DNA from: a virus
Reading direction: 5' to 3' (one strand)
Virus record (IMG/VR): IMGVR_UViG_3300033273_000550
Location: 124,001-188,000 of that record
DNA: 64,000 nucleotides
Part shown: positions 17,835 to 25,212 of the stretch, in pieces
How the letters are laid out: the number at the start of each line of letters is the position of its first letter
Position numbering within the stretch: position 1 is the stretch's first letter
Program-made: the position numbers and the translations under genes
The notes under the pieces: model-generated
Databases searched by the model: none
The model's input: only the letters and a program-made list of their open reading frames with translations
What the model was told of the DNA's origin: nothing

Positions 17835-18480
17835 AGCAATTATCATATCAGGACTCTTAACACATCTTTCAGATAATATTATACCTTTTTTAGATAAAGA
17901 TACTGACGTATACTGTTATACTTGGAATATAGATTGGAACGGTAGATGGATGGTTAAGTTAAATAGGTATAAGAAATACTGTAATGATATAAAAGTAGTT
18001 TTAGAAAAACCTAAATTCGAAAAAAAACTACATTCATATTTTTACTCTACGTATAAAACTGTTAATATGATTGATGATATTGACAAGTATGACCGTATTA
18101 TTAAGTTTAAACCTAATGTAGAAGGAGATATAAATTATGTAGGAGACTTAGACTACTATTTTTTAAAAGCTAAATTACAATCCAGACCTTTGCTTTCTAA
18201 TACTAATAAAGAGGAATGTATCTTCGGTACAGTTCATTATCAATCAATGGATGAGCGAATGTTTACTACTTATCCGTTGGCTTTAAAGAAATTATTTCAT
18301 ATCTTGGAAGAAGAGTTTATTCCTACTATGCTAAGTATAGATGCTTTTTGCAGTATGAAGTATGGTGAAAATTACGAAGGTAGTTTATTTTGGAAGGAAT
18401 GGGTTGATAACAAACAAGTAAAGTTAATACAAGATATTGATTTAAGAATCCCTAATAGTAAATCATATGCCAATTCATAG
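17827..18480 (+). CDS. Hypothetical glycosyltransferase-like protein
   Basis: The protein has 217 residues. The start, KAIIISGLLTHLSDNIIPFL, then DVYCYTWNIDW and RIIKFKPNVEGD resemble in order the features of the protein at 860 (ISGQLRNW, YFAHTWT, VVKSRPDVVF). It may therefore be a diverged relative of that glycosyltransferase-like group. No metal-binding D-x-D is obvious. It overlaps the next gene by 14 bases. Function remains a guess from context. Confidence 0.5.
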   Translation: MPKAIIISGLLTHLSDNIIPFLDKDTDVYCYTWNIDWNGRWMVKLNRYKKYCNDIKVVLEKPKFEKKLHSYFYSTYKTVNMIDDIDKYDRIIKFKPNVEGDINYVGDLDYYFLKAKLQSRPLLSNTNKEECIFGTVHYQSMDERMFTTYPLALKKLFHILEEEFIPTMLSIDAFCSMKYGENYEGSLFWKEWVDNKQVKLIQDIDLRIPNSKSYANS

Positions 18481-18730
18481 AACAAAAAATAGCTTAACAG
18501 AAAACGAAATAGCTGACTTTAAACTTATAAAAAGCAGAGAAGAGTTTTTAGATAAAGAAATGGCTGAAGTAGGTTTATTAGAGCTCCAAATTAAGTTAAG
18601 AAAGGAATCTAATGAAAATTTCTATAAAGAGACAGTTAATTTACGAAAGCAGCTAGCTAAGTATATTAAAGAGAAGTATGGCGATGGATCCATTGATCTC
18701 GATAAAGGTAAATTTATTCCTTCTAAATAA
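18467..18730 (+). CDS. Small coiled-coil protein
   Basis: This 87-residue, strongly charged protein is predicted to be almost all helix: EEFLDKEMAEVGLLELQIKL and the following NLRKQLAKYIKEK show heptad-like leucines. It is not recognised. It is the last gene before the tail module and ends about 110 bases upstream of the sheath gene. It could be a small structural or chaperone-like protein of the tail, or belong with the glycan genes that it overlaps. Confidence 0.5.
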   Translation: MPIHRTKNSLTENEIADFKLIKSREEFLDKEMAEVGLLELQIKLRKESNENFYKETVNLRKQLAKYIKEKYGDGSIDLDKGKFIPSK

Positions 18731-18751
18731 CTTTTTCACTCTTAAATACGA

Positions 18752-18818
18752 TATTTATTAATATATAATACGGACCACTTGTAAAAATGGTTTCGATTTT
18801 CTCGATATATTTATAATA
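18752..18818 (+). promoter_or_regulatory. Tandem late promoter elements before tail sheath
   Basis: The ~110-base gap before the sheath gene holds two copies of the AT-rich late element: TATTTATTAATA at 18752-18763 and TATTTATAATA at 18808-18818, the latter 24 bases before the ATG. A weak inverted repeat (ACCA...TGGT) lies between them. Two elements in front of the most abundant tail protein would fit strong late transcription. Confidence 0.5.
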
Positions 18819-18842
18819 GACTAAAAATAAACTAAAGCGAAC

Positions 18843-20594
18843 ATGGCAGAAACTATTATCTCCCCAGGTGTATTTCAAAGAGAGAATGATATTTCATTTA
18901 TCACTCCTGCACCAGTTGAAGTAGGAGCAGCAATTATTGGCCCTACAGTTAAAGGACCTGTTGAGATTCCTACTACTGTAACATCATATAATCAATATGT
19001 AAGGCTTTTCGGCGATGTATTTGAAAATGGAACAGCTAAAGACGAATACTTTACATCTATAGCTGCAAAAAATTACTTTAGTCAAGGAGGTAACACACTG
19101 CTTGTGACTAGAGTTGTAACTGGTTCATATACTAGTGCTGCTAACACACACATTTCAGCAAGCGACAAAGGTGCTACACAGCCTTTTACCATTAAGACAA
19201 TCGGTCAAGGAACAATTTATAATAATTTATCATCATCAGACGGAACTTACGATGGAGCAATCGATGAAAATTCATTAGATGCTTCATTAGTTTCAGGATC
19301 TGCTGACAGTATTAGATGGGAAATCTCTAACATTAGTAATGCTAAGGGAACATTTACTTTATCTGTACGTAGAGGTAATGATAATAAGAATCAAAAAGTT
19401 GTTTTAGAGACATTCAATAATCTTTCGTTAGATCCTAACAGTGAAAACTACGTAGCAAAAGCTATCGGTACTCAATATAAGACTCAATCAGGAGGAGAGA
19501 TCACTGTAAACGGAGAGTTTACTAATAAATCTAACTACATTTATGTAAGTGCAGTTAATTTAAAAACTCTTAACTACTTAGGTAATGACGGATCAACAGT
19601 AGGAGTAGATTCAGGAGGAACTTCTTATTCTGCTTCTTTACCAATTGCTGAGTCAGGATCATTCTACAATGCTACTGGTACTCAAAAAGCATCAGGTTCA
19701 ATGAACCTTTACGGTAATATTAACGGTACAGATTCTCAAGGTCTAACCTCAGGTAACTACTCAGATGTAATTACTTTATTAGAGAATTCTGACGATTATA
19801 AATTTAACATTATTTCTGCTCCAGGTATTACAAACACTCACCATGGAACAACTGTTGACAGTTTAATCTCACTAGCAGAGACTAGAGGAGATTGTATTGC
19901 AGTAGTAGACTTAGTAGGATACGGAAGCAACGTAAGTGCAGTAAATACTCAAGCAGCAGATCTAAATAGCTCATATGCAGCATCATACTGGCCATGGCTA
20001 CAAACTAGCTCAGGTACAGGTAAAAATATCTGGATCCCAGCATCAGTAGTTATTCCAGGAGTATATTCATTTACAGATAATAGTTCAGCACCATGGTTTG
20101 CACCTGCTGGATTAGTTAGAGGTGGATTAGTTGGAGTTATTCAAGCAGAAAAGAAATTATCTAAAGCAAATAGAGATTCTTTATATGATAACAAAGTTAA
20201 CCCAATTGCAACCTTCCCTGGAACTGGATTAGCAGTATTTGGTCAGAAAACGCTACAAACTAAAGCATCTGCTCTAGATAGAGTAAATGTAAGAAGACTA
20301 TTAATCGAATTAAAAGAGTTCGTTGGAAATCAAGCTCAAAACTTGGTATTCGAGCAGAACACTATCGCTACAAGAAACAGATTCTTATCTGCTGTAAATC
20401 CATACTTAGATTCAGTAGTACAAAGACAAGGATTGTATGCTTATAGAGTGGTAATGGATGATAGCAACAACACTGCTGAAGTTGTAGATAGAAATCAATT
20501 AGTTGGTCAGATCTTTATCCAACCAGCTAGAACAGCAGAATTTATAGTACTTGACTTCGTAGTAGAGCCAACAGGAGCTACATTTGGTCAATAA
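18843..20594 (+). CDS. Phage tail sheath protein (gp18-like)
   Basis: This 583-residue protein has the form of contractile-tail sheaths. The N-terminus (PGVFQRENDISF) carries the conserved P-G-V-Y/F and the arm that interlocks neighbours. A central beta-rich insertion domain spans ~120-330. The C-terminal part has a FAPAGLVRGGL segment, a DRVNVRRLLIELKEFV helix and a closing FIQPARTAEFIVLDF strand, all typical of sheath proteins. It forms the outer contractile tube. It is expressed from the tandem late-type elements upstream and is followed by the tube gene. Confidence 0.93.
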   Translation: MAETIISPGVFQRENDISFITPAPVEVGAAIIGPTVKGPVEIPTTVTSYNQYVRLFGDVFENGTAKDEYFTSIAAKNYFSQGGNTLLVTRVVTGSYTSAANTHISASDKGATQPFTIKTIGQGTIYNNLSSSDGTYDGAIDENSLDASLVSGSADSIRWEISNISNAKGTFTLSVRRGNDNKNQKVVLETFNNLSLDPNSENYVAKAIGTQYKTQSGGEITVNGEFTNKSNYIYVSAVNLKTLNYLGNDGSTVGVDSGGTSYSASLPIAESGSFYNATGTQKASGSMNLYGNINGTDSQGLTSGNYSDVITLLENSDDYKFNIISAPGITNTHHGTTVDSLISLAETRGDCIAVVDLVGYGSNVSAVNTQAADLNSSYAASYWPWLQTSSGTGKNIWIPASVVIPGVYSFTDNSSAPWFAPAGLVRGGLVGVIQAEKKLSKANRDSLYDNKVNPIATFPGTGLAVFGQKTLQTKASALDRVNVRRLLIELKEFVGNQAQNLVFEQNTIATRNRFLSAVNPYLDSVVQRQGLYAYRVVMDDSNNTAEVVDRNQLVGQIFIQPARTAEFIVLDFVVEPTGATFGQ

Positions 20595-20607
20595 TTTAAA
20601 AATTAGA

Positions 20608-20618
20608 TATTTATAATA
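20608..20618 (+). promoter_or_regulatory. Putative late promoter element TATTTATAATA
   Basis: This is an exact copy of the 11-mer seen before the sheath gene. It lies in the 34-base gap between sheath and tube, 10 bases before the tube ATG. It would allow extra transcription of the tube gene. Confidence 0.5.
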
Positions 20619-20628
20619 AATTAATAAC

Positions 20629-21114
20629 ATGGCAGTATTAGACGCAAACGAAATCATGTTTAGAGCCTTTGAACCAAAGGTACAGAACAGATTTATACTT
20701 AATATCGATACGATCCCTGCTTATTTAGTTAAGAATGTAAAAGCTCCTACTTTTACTGATAACTCAATCAAGCTAGATCATATTAACTCGTATAGAAAGA
20801 TTCGTGGTAAGAGAGAGTGGGAAGATATGACTATGACACTCTATGATCCAATCACTCCTTCAGGAGCTCAAGCAGTAATGGAGTGGGCAAGATTATCATA
20901 CGAATCAGTAACAGGTAGAGCAGGTTATTCTGATTTCTACAAAAAAGATCTTACTCTTAATATTTTAGGTCCTGTAGGAGATATCATCGGAGAATGGGTA
21001 ATCAAAGGAGCTTTCTTAGTCAATGGAGACTTTGGACAGTTTGATTGGTCTACAGATGAAGTAGTTGACCTTAATATTACAGTAGCTATGGATTATTGCG
21101 TCTTGAATTACTAA
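20629..21114 (+). CDS. Phage tail tube protein (gp19-like)
   Basis: This 161-residue protein follows the sheath gene, as in T4-like phages. Its size and the pattern LDHINSYRKIRGKREWEDMT, LYDPITPSGAQAVMEWAR and DLNILGPVGDIIGEWVIKGA match the gp19/T4-like tail tube family, which stacks as hexamers to form the inner tube. It ends in a DLNITVAMDYCVLNY strand, as expected for the tube beta-barrel. A strong terminator follows at 21139. Confidence 0.92.
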   Translation: MAVLDANEIMFRAFEPKVQNRFILNIDTIPAYLVKNVKAPTFTDNSIKLDHINSYRKIRGKREWEDMTMTLYDPITPSGAQAVMEWARLSYESVTGRAGYSDFYKKDLTLNILGPVGDIIGEWVIKGAFLVNGDFGQFDWSTDEVVDLNITVAMDYCVLNY

Positions 21115-21138
21115 CGCTACACTACATATTCTAATATT

Positions 21139-21168
21139 AACCCGGATTCATTTCCGGGTTTTTTTTTC
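21139..21168 (+). terminator. Rho-independent terminator after tail tube gene
   Basis: The inverted repeat AACCCGGA / TCCGGGTT (loop TTCAT) is followed by an unbroken run of T. It closes the sheath-tube transcription unit. Confidence 0.85.
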
Positions 21169-21230
21169 GAATTATTCTTCATATATTAAATTAATATTAC
21201 GGCAAGTTTAAGAGAATATTACTAACTGCC

Positions 21231-21242
21231 TATTTATTAATA
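21231..21242 (+). promoter_or_regulatory. Putative late promoter element before small exported protein
   Basis: TATTTATTAATA lies 14 bases before the ATG at 21257 and matches the upstream element at 18752. Together with terminators on both sides it makes the 21257 gene an independent transcription unit. Confidence 0.45.
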
Positions 21243-21256
21243 TAAAACATCCAATT

Positions 21257-21490
21257 ATGAAGAAAGCATTTAACCTTATTTTAGTAGGTATGCTGTTATT
21301 CGGGATGATAGCAGCAGCCAACACGACCGATCCGGTACGTGAAGCAAAAGCCAAACAGTATGAATATCTGAAGAAGGCTAAGTACTTCGAAATTCGAGCA
21401 GAATTAGAAGCAGGAAAAATTACATTAGAAGAAGCCCAAGCCAAGTGGCAAAAGGCAATTAACAAATTAAAAAAAGAAGAGGGTAAATAA
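21257..21490 (+). CDS. Small exported helical protein (moron-like)
   Basis: The protein has 77 residues. The first ~21 (KKAFNLILVGMLLFGMIAAA) are a clear Sec signal peptide: Lys pair, hydrophobic core, A-x-A-type end. The mature part (~56 residues) is charged and helical (KAKQYEYLKKAKYFEIRAEL, EEAQAKWQKAINKLKKEEG). It should be secreted to the periplasm or outer surface. It sits alone between the tube and baseplate genes with its own promoter element and terminator, and looks inserted there. A role in lysis, superinfection exclusion or envelope modification is possible; none is shown. Confidence 0.65.
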   Translation: MKKAFNLILVGMLLFGMIAAANTTDPVREAKAKQYEYLKKAKYFEIRAELEAGKITLEEAQAKWQKAINKLKKEEGK

Positions 21491-21501
21491 CCCTCTTTTT
21501 T
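21477..21501 (+). terminator. Rho-independent terminator overlapping stop codon of 21257 gene
   Basis: AAGAGGGT and ACCCTCTT form a stem around a short AT loop that contains the TAA stop, followed by a T run. It isolates the small exported-protein gene from the baseplate genes. Confidence 0.82.
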
Positions 21502-21527
21502 GTTGTATATGAAATTTTAAAGTGCTA

Positions 21528-21538
21528 TATTTATATAA
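21528..21538 (+). promoter_or_regulatory. Putative late promoter element (variant)
   Basis: TATTTATATAA, a close variant of TATTTATAATA, lies 27 bases before the baseplate gene at 21566 and directly after a terminator, so this unit needs its own promoter. Confidence 0.42.
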
Positions 21539-21565
21539 AAGACTAGTTTTTTTAAAATAAAATTT

Positions 21566-22306
21566 ATGGCCGAATTTAAATTACCTACCGAAACGGTAGA
21601 CTTACCATCAAGAGGATTACTATATCCTGAAACTTCTCCTTTATCGAAAGGTACTTTAGAAATGAAGTATATGACAGCTAAGGAAGAAGATATTCTAACT
21701 AACCAGAATTATATTCAAAACGGTGTAGTATTAGATAAACTACTTCAGTCTCTTATTGTTACTGAAGGTATTAACTATAACGAATTATTAGTAGGTGATA
21801 AGAATGCATTGTTAATTGCAGCTAGAATTCTTTCTTACGGTAAAGATTACAATGTAATTATGGAAGGACAAAGTCTGGATATAGACTTAACTACTTTTGA
21901 AAATAAACCTATTGATGAAAGTAACTATAAAGATAGAAAGAACTCATTTACTATCAAGTTACCTAATTCCGGTAATGAAGTTACTTTTAAATTATTGACT
22001 CATGGAGATGAAAAGAACATAGAAAAAGAACTTCAAGGGTTAAGAAAGATTAATAAACAAGAATCTAAAGAGGTAACAACAAGACTTAAGCATATTATTA
22101 CAGCAGTTAATGGTGCTACCGATATCAGTGATATCAGAGAGTTTGTTGACAATTATTTATTAGCTAAAGATGCAAGAGTATTAAGAGAGGAATATGCAAG
22201 GGTTTCTCCTGATATTGATCTTACATTTAATTATACCAATAGTTTAGGTGATGAGGAGGTCGCTACCTTGCCTATTACCTTTCGCTTTTTTTGGCCTGAA
22301 GGCTAG
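21566..22306 (+). CDS. T4-like baseplate hub assembly protein (gp26-like, T4_baseplate family)
   Basis: The protein has 246 residues. The start (LPTETVDLPSRGLLYPETSP, then GTLEMKYMTAKEEDILTNQN) is the hallmark of the T4_baseplate family (gp26 of T4-like cyanophages). A central beta region (NSFTIKLPNSGNEVTFKLLT) and a helical region follow. The C-terminus ends FRFFWPEG in front of a CTTTTTTTGG run where the next ORF, in the +1 frame, overlaps by 56 bases. This resembles tail assembly chaperone pairs produced by frameshifting. It acts in baseplate or tape-measure assembly. Confidence 0.8.
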   Translation: MAEFKLPTETVDLPSRGLLYPETSPLSKGTLEMKYMTAKEEDILTNQNYIQNGVVLDKLLQSLIVTEGINYNELLVGDKNALLIAARILSYGKDYNVIMEGQSLDIDLTTFENKPIDESNYKDRKNSFTIKLPNSGNEVTFKLLTHGDEKNIEKELQGLRKINKQESKEVTTRLKHIITAVNGATDISDIREFVDNYLLAKDARVLREEYARVSPDIDLTFNYTNSLGDEEVATLPITFRFFWPEG

Positions 22307-22541
22307 CGATAGATCTTCTATTTTTTCACAAATTCATGAAATAGTATTTCACGGTAACGGAGGATACGATTGGTATTCTGTGTATAATATGCCTATATGG
22401 CTTCGTAAATTTACGTTTATGAAGTTGAAAGAACACTTTGAAGCTATTAATGATACTAATAAACAACCTCAGAAAACTAAAAGTAAGGTTCATCGACCGG
22501 ATATAAAACCATCTTATACAACAAAGGCTTCTTCCAAATAG
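22251..22541 (+). CDS. Baseplate hub/assembly protein (gp51-like), possibly made by frameshift
   Basis: The reading frame from ATG 22251 gives 96 residues. Only the part after the overlap, from ASDRSSIFSQIHEIVFHGNG and YNMPIWLRKFTFMKLKEHFE, looks like a conserved small baseplate assembly protein that follows gp26 in T4-like phages. The first ~15 residues read through the upstream gene in another frame and look unlike natural protein. The protein could start at 22251 or be made as an extension of the upstream protein by a +1 shift at 22285-22294. A terminator stem spans its stop codon. Confidence 0.6.
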   Translation: MRRSLPCLLPFAFFGLKASDRSSIFSQIHEIVFHGNGGYDWYSVYNMPIWLRKFTFMKLKEHFEAINDTNKQPQKTKSKVHRPDIKPSYTTKASSK

Positions 22542-22549
22542 GAGCCTTT
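22523..22549 (+). terminator. Probable terminator overlapping stop of gp51-like gene
   Basis: AAAGGCTTC and GGAGCCTTT pair (one G-T wobble) around a nine-base loop, followed by a short T-rich tail. The TAG stop lies at the loop edge. It is followed at once by a late element, so transcription is reset before the tape measure gene. Confidence 0.6.
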
Positions 22550-22551
22550 AC

Positions 22552-22562
22552 TATTTATATTA
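22552..22562 (+). promoter_or_regulatory. Putative late promoter element (variant)
   Basis: TATTTATATTA lies 14 bases before the tape measure ATG at 22577 and three bases after the preceding terminator stem. It is a one-to-two base variant of TATTTATAATA. Confidence 0.42.
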
Positions 22563-22576
22563 TATAGAACTCTTAC

Positions 22577-24976
22577 ATGGCTATAAACGATAACGAAAGA
22601 AGGAAAGCTAGACAACAGGCTGACGAGATAGCACTCATATTCAAAGATACATTTTTTAGTATTGCAGATGAGTTTGCTGATCGTATGTCTGATGCTTTCG
22701 AAGCTGGTACTGATAGAGGTTTTAGCGCTACTACAGTTAAGAGTGTAGAGCGACAGATAAAAGATCTAGGACGCTCATATGATCAACTCTCCCGTAATCA
22801 ATCACGTATTATAAAAGGTACTCTTAAAGAAAGAGATATACGTGCGCAGATACTAGAATTTGATAAAAAAAGAGAGGCAGTTCTTACTCAAATGAGTCTA
22901 ATTGCTGATGAAACTTCACAAGAGTACACAAGGTTAAGACGAGATTTAGCTGCTATAGAAAAGACTGCTGAAGGACTAACACAGGAATTAGAAAACCAAA
23001 TCGTTGCATTAAAGAGGTTAAATTCTCAAACTGCATTTTTCGATTCTCTAGCCGAAGCTGCTAAAAGTATTCCTGGCTTAGGGCCATTAATCTCCGGTCC
23101 TTTTAAAGAAGCTCAAGAAGCCGCTAGATTAGCAGCTTTGAAAACTGATGATTTTATAACCGCATTTGCTGCGGGAATTGGGACGTTAGGTGTATCACTA
23201 GGTCAAACACTTTTAGGACCAAAAGGTATTTTAATTACATTAGTTAAAGTAAATGATCAGGTAACAGAAATAGGTAGAGAATTTGCTATTTCCGGAGCAT
23301 CCGCTCTGAAATTTAGAAAAGAGCTTGACTCCGCTGCTGAATCTACATTAGTACTTACAAAAGAACTTATTGCAGCTAATTTCCAATTAAATAATCTAGT
23401 TGGAATCGCAGGTAGATTTGACGAAAAACTAGTAACTACTTTTGGTGAACTTACAACCTTATTAGGACTTACAGAAGAAGAAGCTGGCAAACTACTATTA
23501 AACACTAGTAATTTAAACACCTCGGCTAATGACTTTACTAGCGCATTAGCAGAGAGTTTAGTTATAGAGAGTCAATTGCAAGGAATAGCAATAGGATTAA
23601 AAGATGCTTTTCAAGAGGTAAGTAATATATCTGCAGAGACTGCTCTTAACCTTAGAAGAAATGAAAATGCAATTGCTGCTGCTGTAGTACAAAGTAGAAG
23701 ATTAGGTCTTTCATTTGATGTATTAGAAAATTCTGCTGATAGTTTATTAGATTTTGAATCTTCTATTAGATCAGAATTAGAAGCAGAACTATTAACAGGA
23801 AGACAGCTTAATTTAGAAAGAGCAAGAGCCGCAGCATTAACCGGAGATACGGTAACTCTACAAAGAGAATTAGGTAAAAATTTCGGTACACTAGCAGATT
23901 TTGAAAATCAATCTGTTTTAGCTAGAAGAGCACAAGCACAAGCTCTAGGAATGTCTGTAGAAGAATTAGCCAATATTCTATTAAAGCAAGAGGCTGTTAT
24001 AGCTAATGAAGAAGCTGCTTTAAGATTAAACGCAGAACAAATTAGAGGTGCTAGAAAATTAGCAGAAGAAGAAGGTATAACTTTTGGGCAAGCCCTTAAA
24101 AATCAAGCTATGCAGCTATCAGCTACACAGACTTTAGAAAGATTTGCTGGTAAGCTACAACAAGCTTTTGCTTCATTAATCCAGGTAATCGAGCCTGCTC
24201 TTAACACAGTTACTAAATTAGTAGAAAAACTATCTGGTAATTCATTTTTTGCAACAGCAGCAAAATCTATCTTAGGTGTAGGTTCAACTATTGCTATAGT
24301 TAGTTCGATAATGAACTTTGGGAAGTCTATTATTAGTGGAGCAAGAGGTTCTACACCTGCTAATCCTATGTATACTGCAAATGTAGGTGGCTTAGGAGGT
24401 GATCCTAATCAACTTTCCTTATTCCCTGAAGGACCAGTACCTAGTGGTAAGAACCCCAAAGGTTTTAAAAATAGTAGAATGATGGGTAAATTTGGGAAAG
24501 CAGGCAAGTACGCCAGATTTGGTAGATTAGCTAAATTTGGGGGAGCAACTGCTCTGATAAGCTCTGGTATAAATTTAGGTACCAACTTAATGGATGATAA
24601 ATTAAGTACTGGAGATGCCTTAATGAAAACATTAGATCAAAATAAATTTACAGCCTTAGGAGCAGGAATTGGAGCTCTTTTTGGAGGAATTGGAGCAGTA
24701 CCTGGTGCTGCAATAGGAGGCTTATTAGACGTTTTCGCTAATAACGCAGGTTTTAATGGTACCTACGACGACTTTATAGTTAGACCAGGACAAAAACCTA
24801 TGAGGTTTAACAAAGGTGATATAGTAGCCGGAGGTACTAATTTAGGAGGTAATAATAAAGGGTTAGAAGATAAATTTGATAAACTGATTGCTTTAGTAGA
24901 AAAAGGATCAGTAATTAATATGGAATCAAGAAAAGTTGGTACCGCAATGGTTTTATCAGGAATTAAAAACGCTTAA
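22577..24976 (+). CDS. Tail tape measure protein
   Basis: This is a 799-residue, largely helical protein. The first ~150 residues are charged coiled coil. Ala/Leu-rich helices follow, then a hydrophobic region near 555-575 (FATAAKSILGVGSTIAIVSS), and a Gly-rich hydrophobic stretch near 690-720 (LGAGIGALFGGIGAVPGAAI) typical of tape measures, which may insert into the host membrane. The C-terminal GDIVAGGTNLGG motif is also common in these proteins. It sets tail length and lies between the assembly proteins and the baseplate genes, as expected. Confidence 0.82.
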   Translation: MAINDNERRKARQQADEIALIFKDTFFSIADEFADRMSDAFEAGTDRGFSATTVKSVERQIKDLGRSYDQLSRNQSRIIKGTLKERDIRAQILEFDKKREAVLTQMSLIADETSQEYTRLRRDLAAIEKTAEGLTQELENQIVALKRLNSQTAFFDSLAEAAKSIPGLGPLISGPFKEAQEAARLAALKTDDFITAFAAGIGTLGVSLGQTLLGPKGILITLVKVNDQVTEIGREFAISGASALKFRKELDSAAESTLVLTKELIAANFQLNNLVGIAGRFDEKLVTTFGELTTLLGLTEEEAGKLLLNTSNLNTSANDFTSALAESLVIESQLQGIAIGLKDAFQEVSNISAETALNLRRNENAIAAAVVQSRRLGLSFDVLENSADSLLDFESSIRSELEAELLTGRQLNLERARAAALTGDTVTLQRELGKNFGTLADFENQSVLARRAQAQALGMSVEELANILLKQEAVIANEEAALRLNAEQIRGARKLAEEEGITFGQALKNQAMQLSATQTLERFAGKLQQAFASLIQVIEPALNTVTKLVEKLSGNSFFATAAKSILGVGSTIAIVSSIMNFGKSIISGARGSTPANPMYTANVGGLGGDPNQLSLFPEGPVPSGKNPKGFKNSRMMGKFGKAGKYARFGRLAKFGGATALISSGINLGTNLMDDKLSTGDALMKTLDQNKFTALGAGIGALFGGIGAVPGAAIGGLLDVFANNAGFNGTYDDFIVRPGQKPMRFNKGDIVAGGTNLGGNNKGLEDKFDKLIALVEKGSVINMESRKVGTAMVLSGIKNA

Positions 24977-24978
24977 AC

Positions 24979-24989
24979 TATTTATAATA
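24979..24989 (+). promoter_or_regulatory. Putative late promoter element TATTTATAATA
   Basis: An exact copy of the 11-mer starts three bases after the tape measure stop and 13 bases before the next ATG at 25003. Confidence 0.5.
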
Positions 24990-25002
24990 AAAATTAACAA
25001 TC

Positions 25003-25209
25003 ATGGGAATTAAAGATTCATTTTTAAACAATCCTTCAGGATTAAGCCTAGGAGGAATCACACCACCAACAAGACCAGGTGCATTAAGAACATCAACTAT
25101 GCATAACCAGTCTTCTATTAATGATAATCCAGATATTGAACAACAACCTTCAGTATTGGATCTTGACGGAGTTACTCCACCAAAGTATTTAGATAACCCA
25201 CCTAACTAG
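25003..25209 (+). CDS. Small tail-module protein with duplicated motif
   Basis: This 68-residue protein has low sequence complexity and is probably unstructured. Two related segments, LSLGGITPPTRPG near the start and LDLDGVTPPKYLDNPP at the end, look like a duplicated peptide, perhaps two docking motifs. It is not recognised. It is the first gene after a late element and is followed closely by the tube-like baseplate gene, so it is likely a minor virion or assembly protein. Confidence 0.55.
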   Translation: MGIKDSFLNNPSGLSLGGITPPTRPGALRTSTMHNQSSINDNPDIEQQPSVLDLDGVTPPKYLDNPPN

Positions 25210-25212
25210 TAA

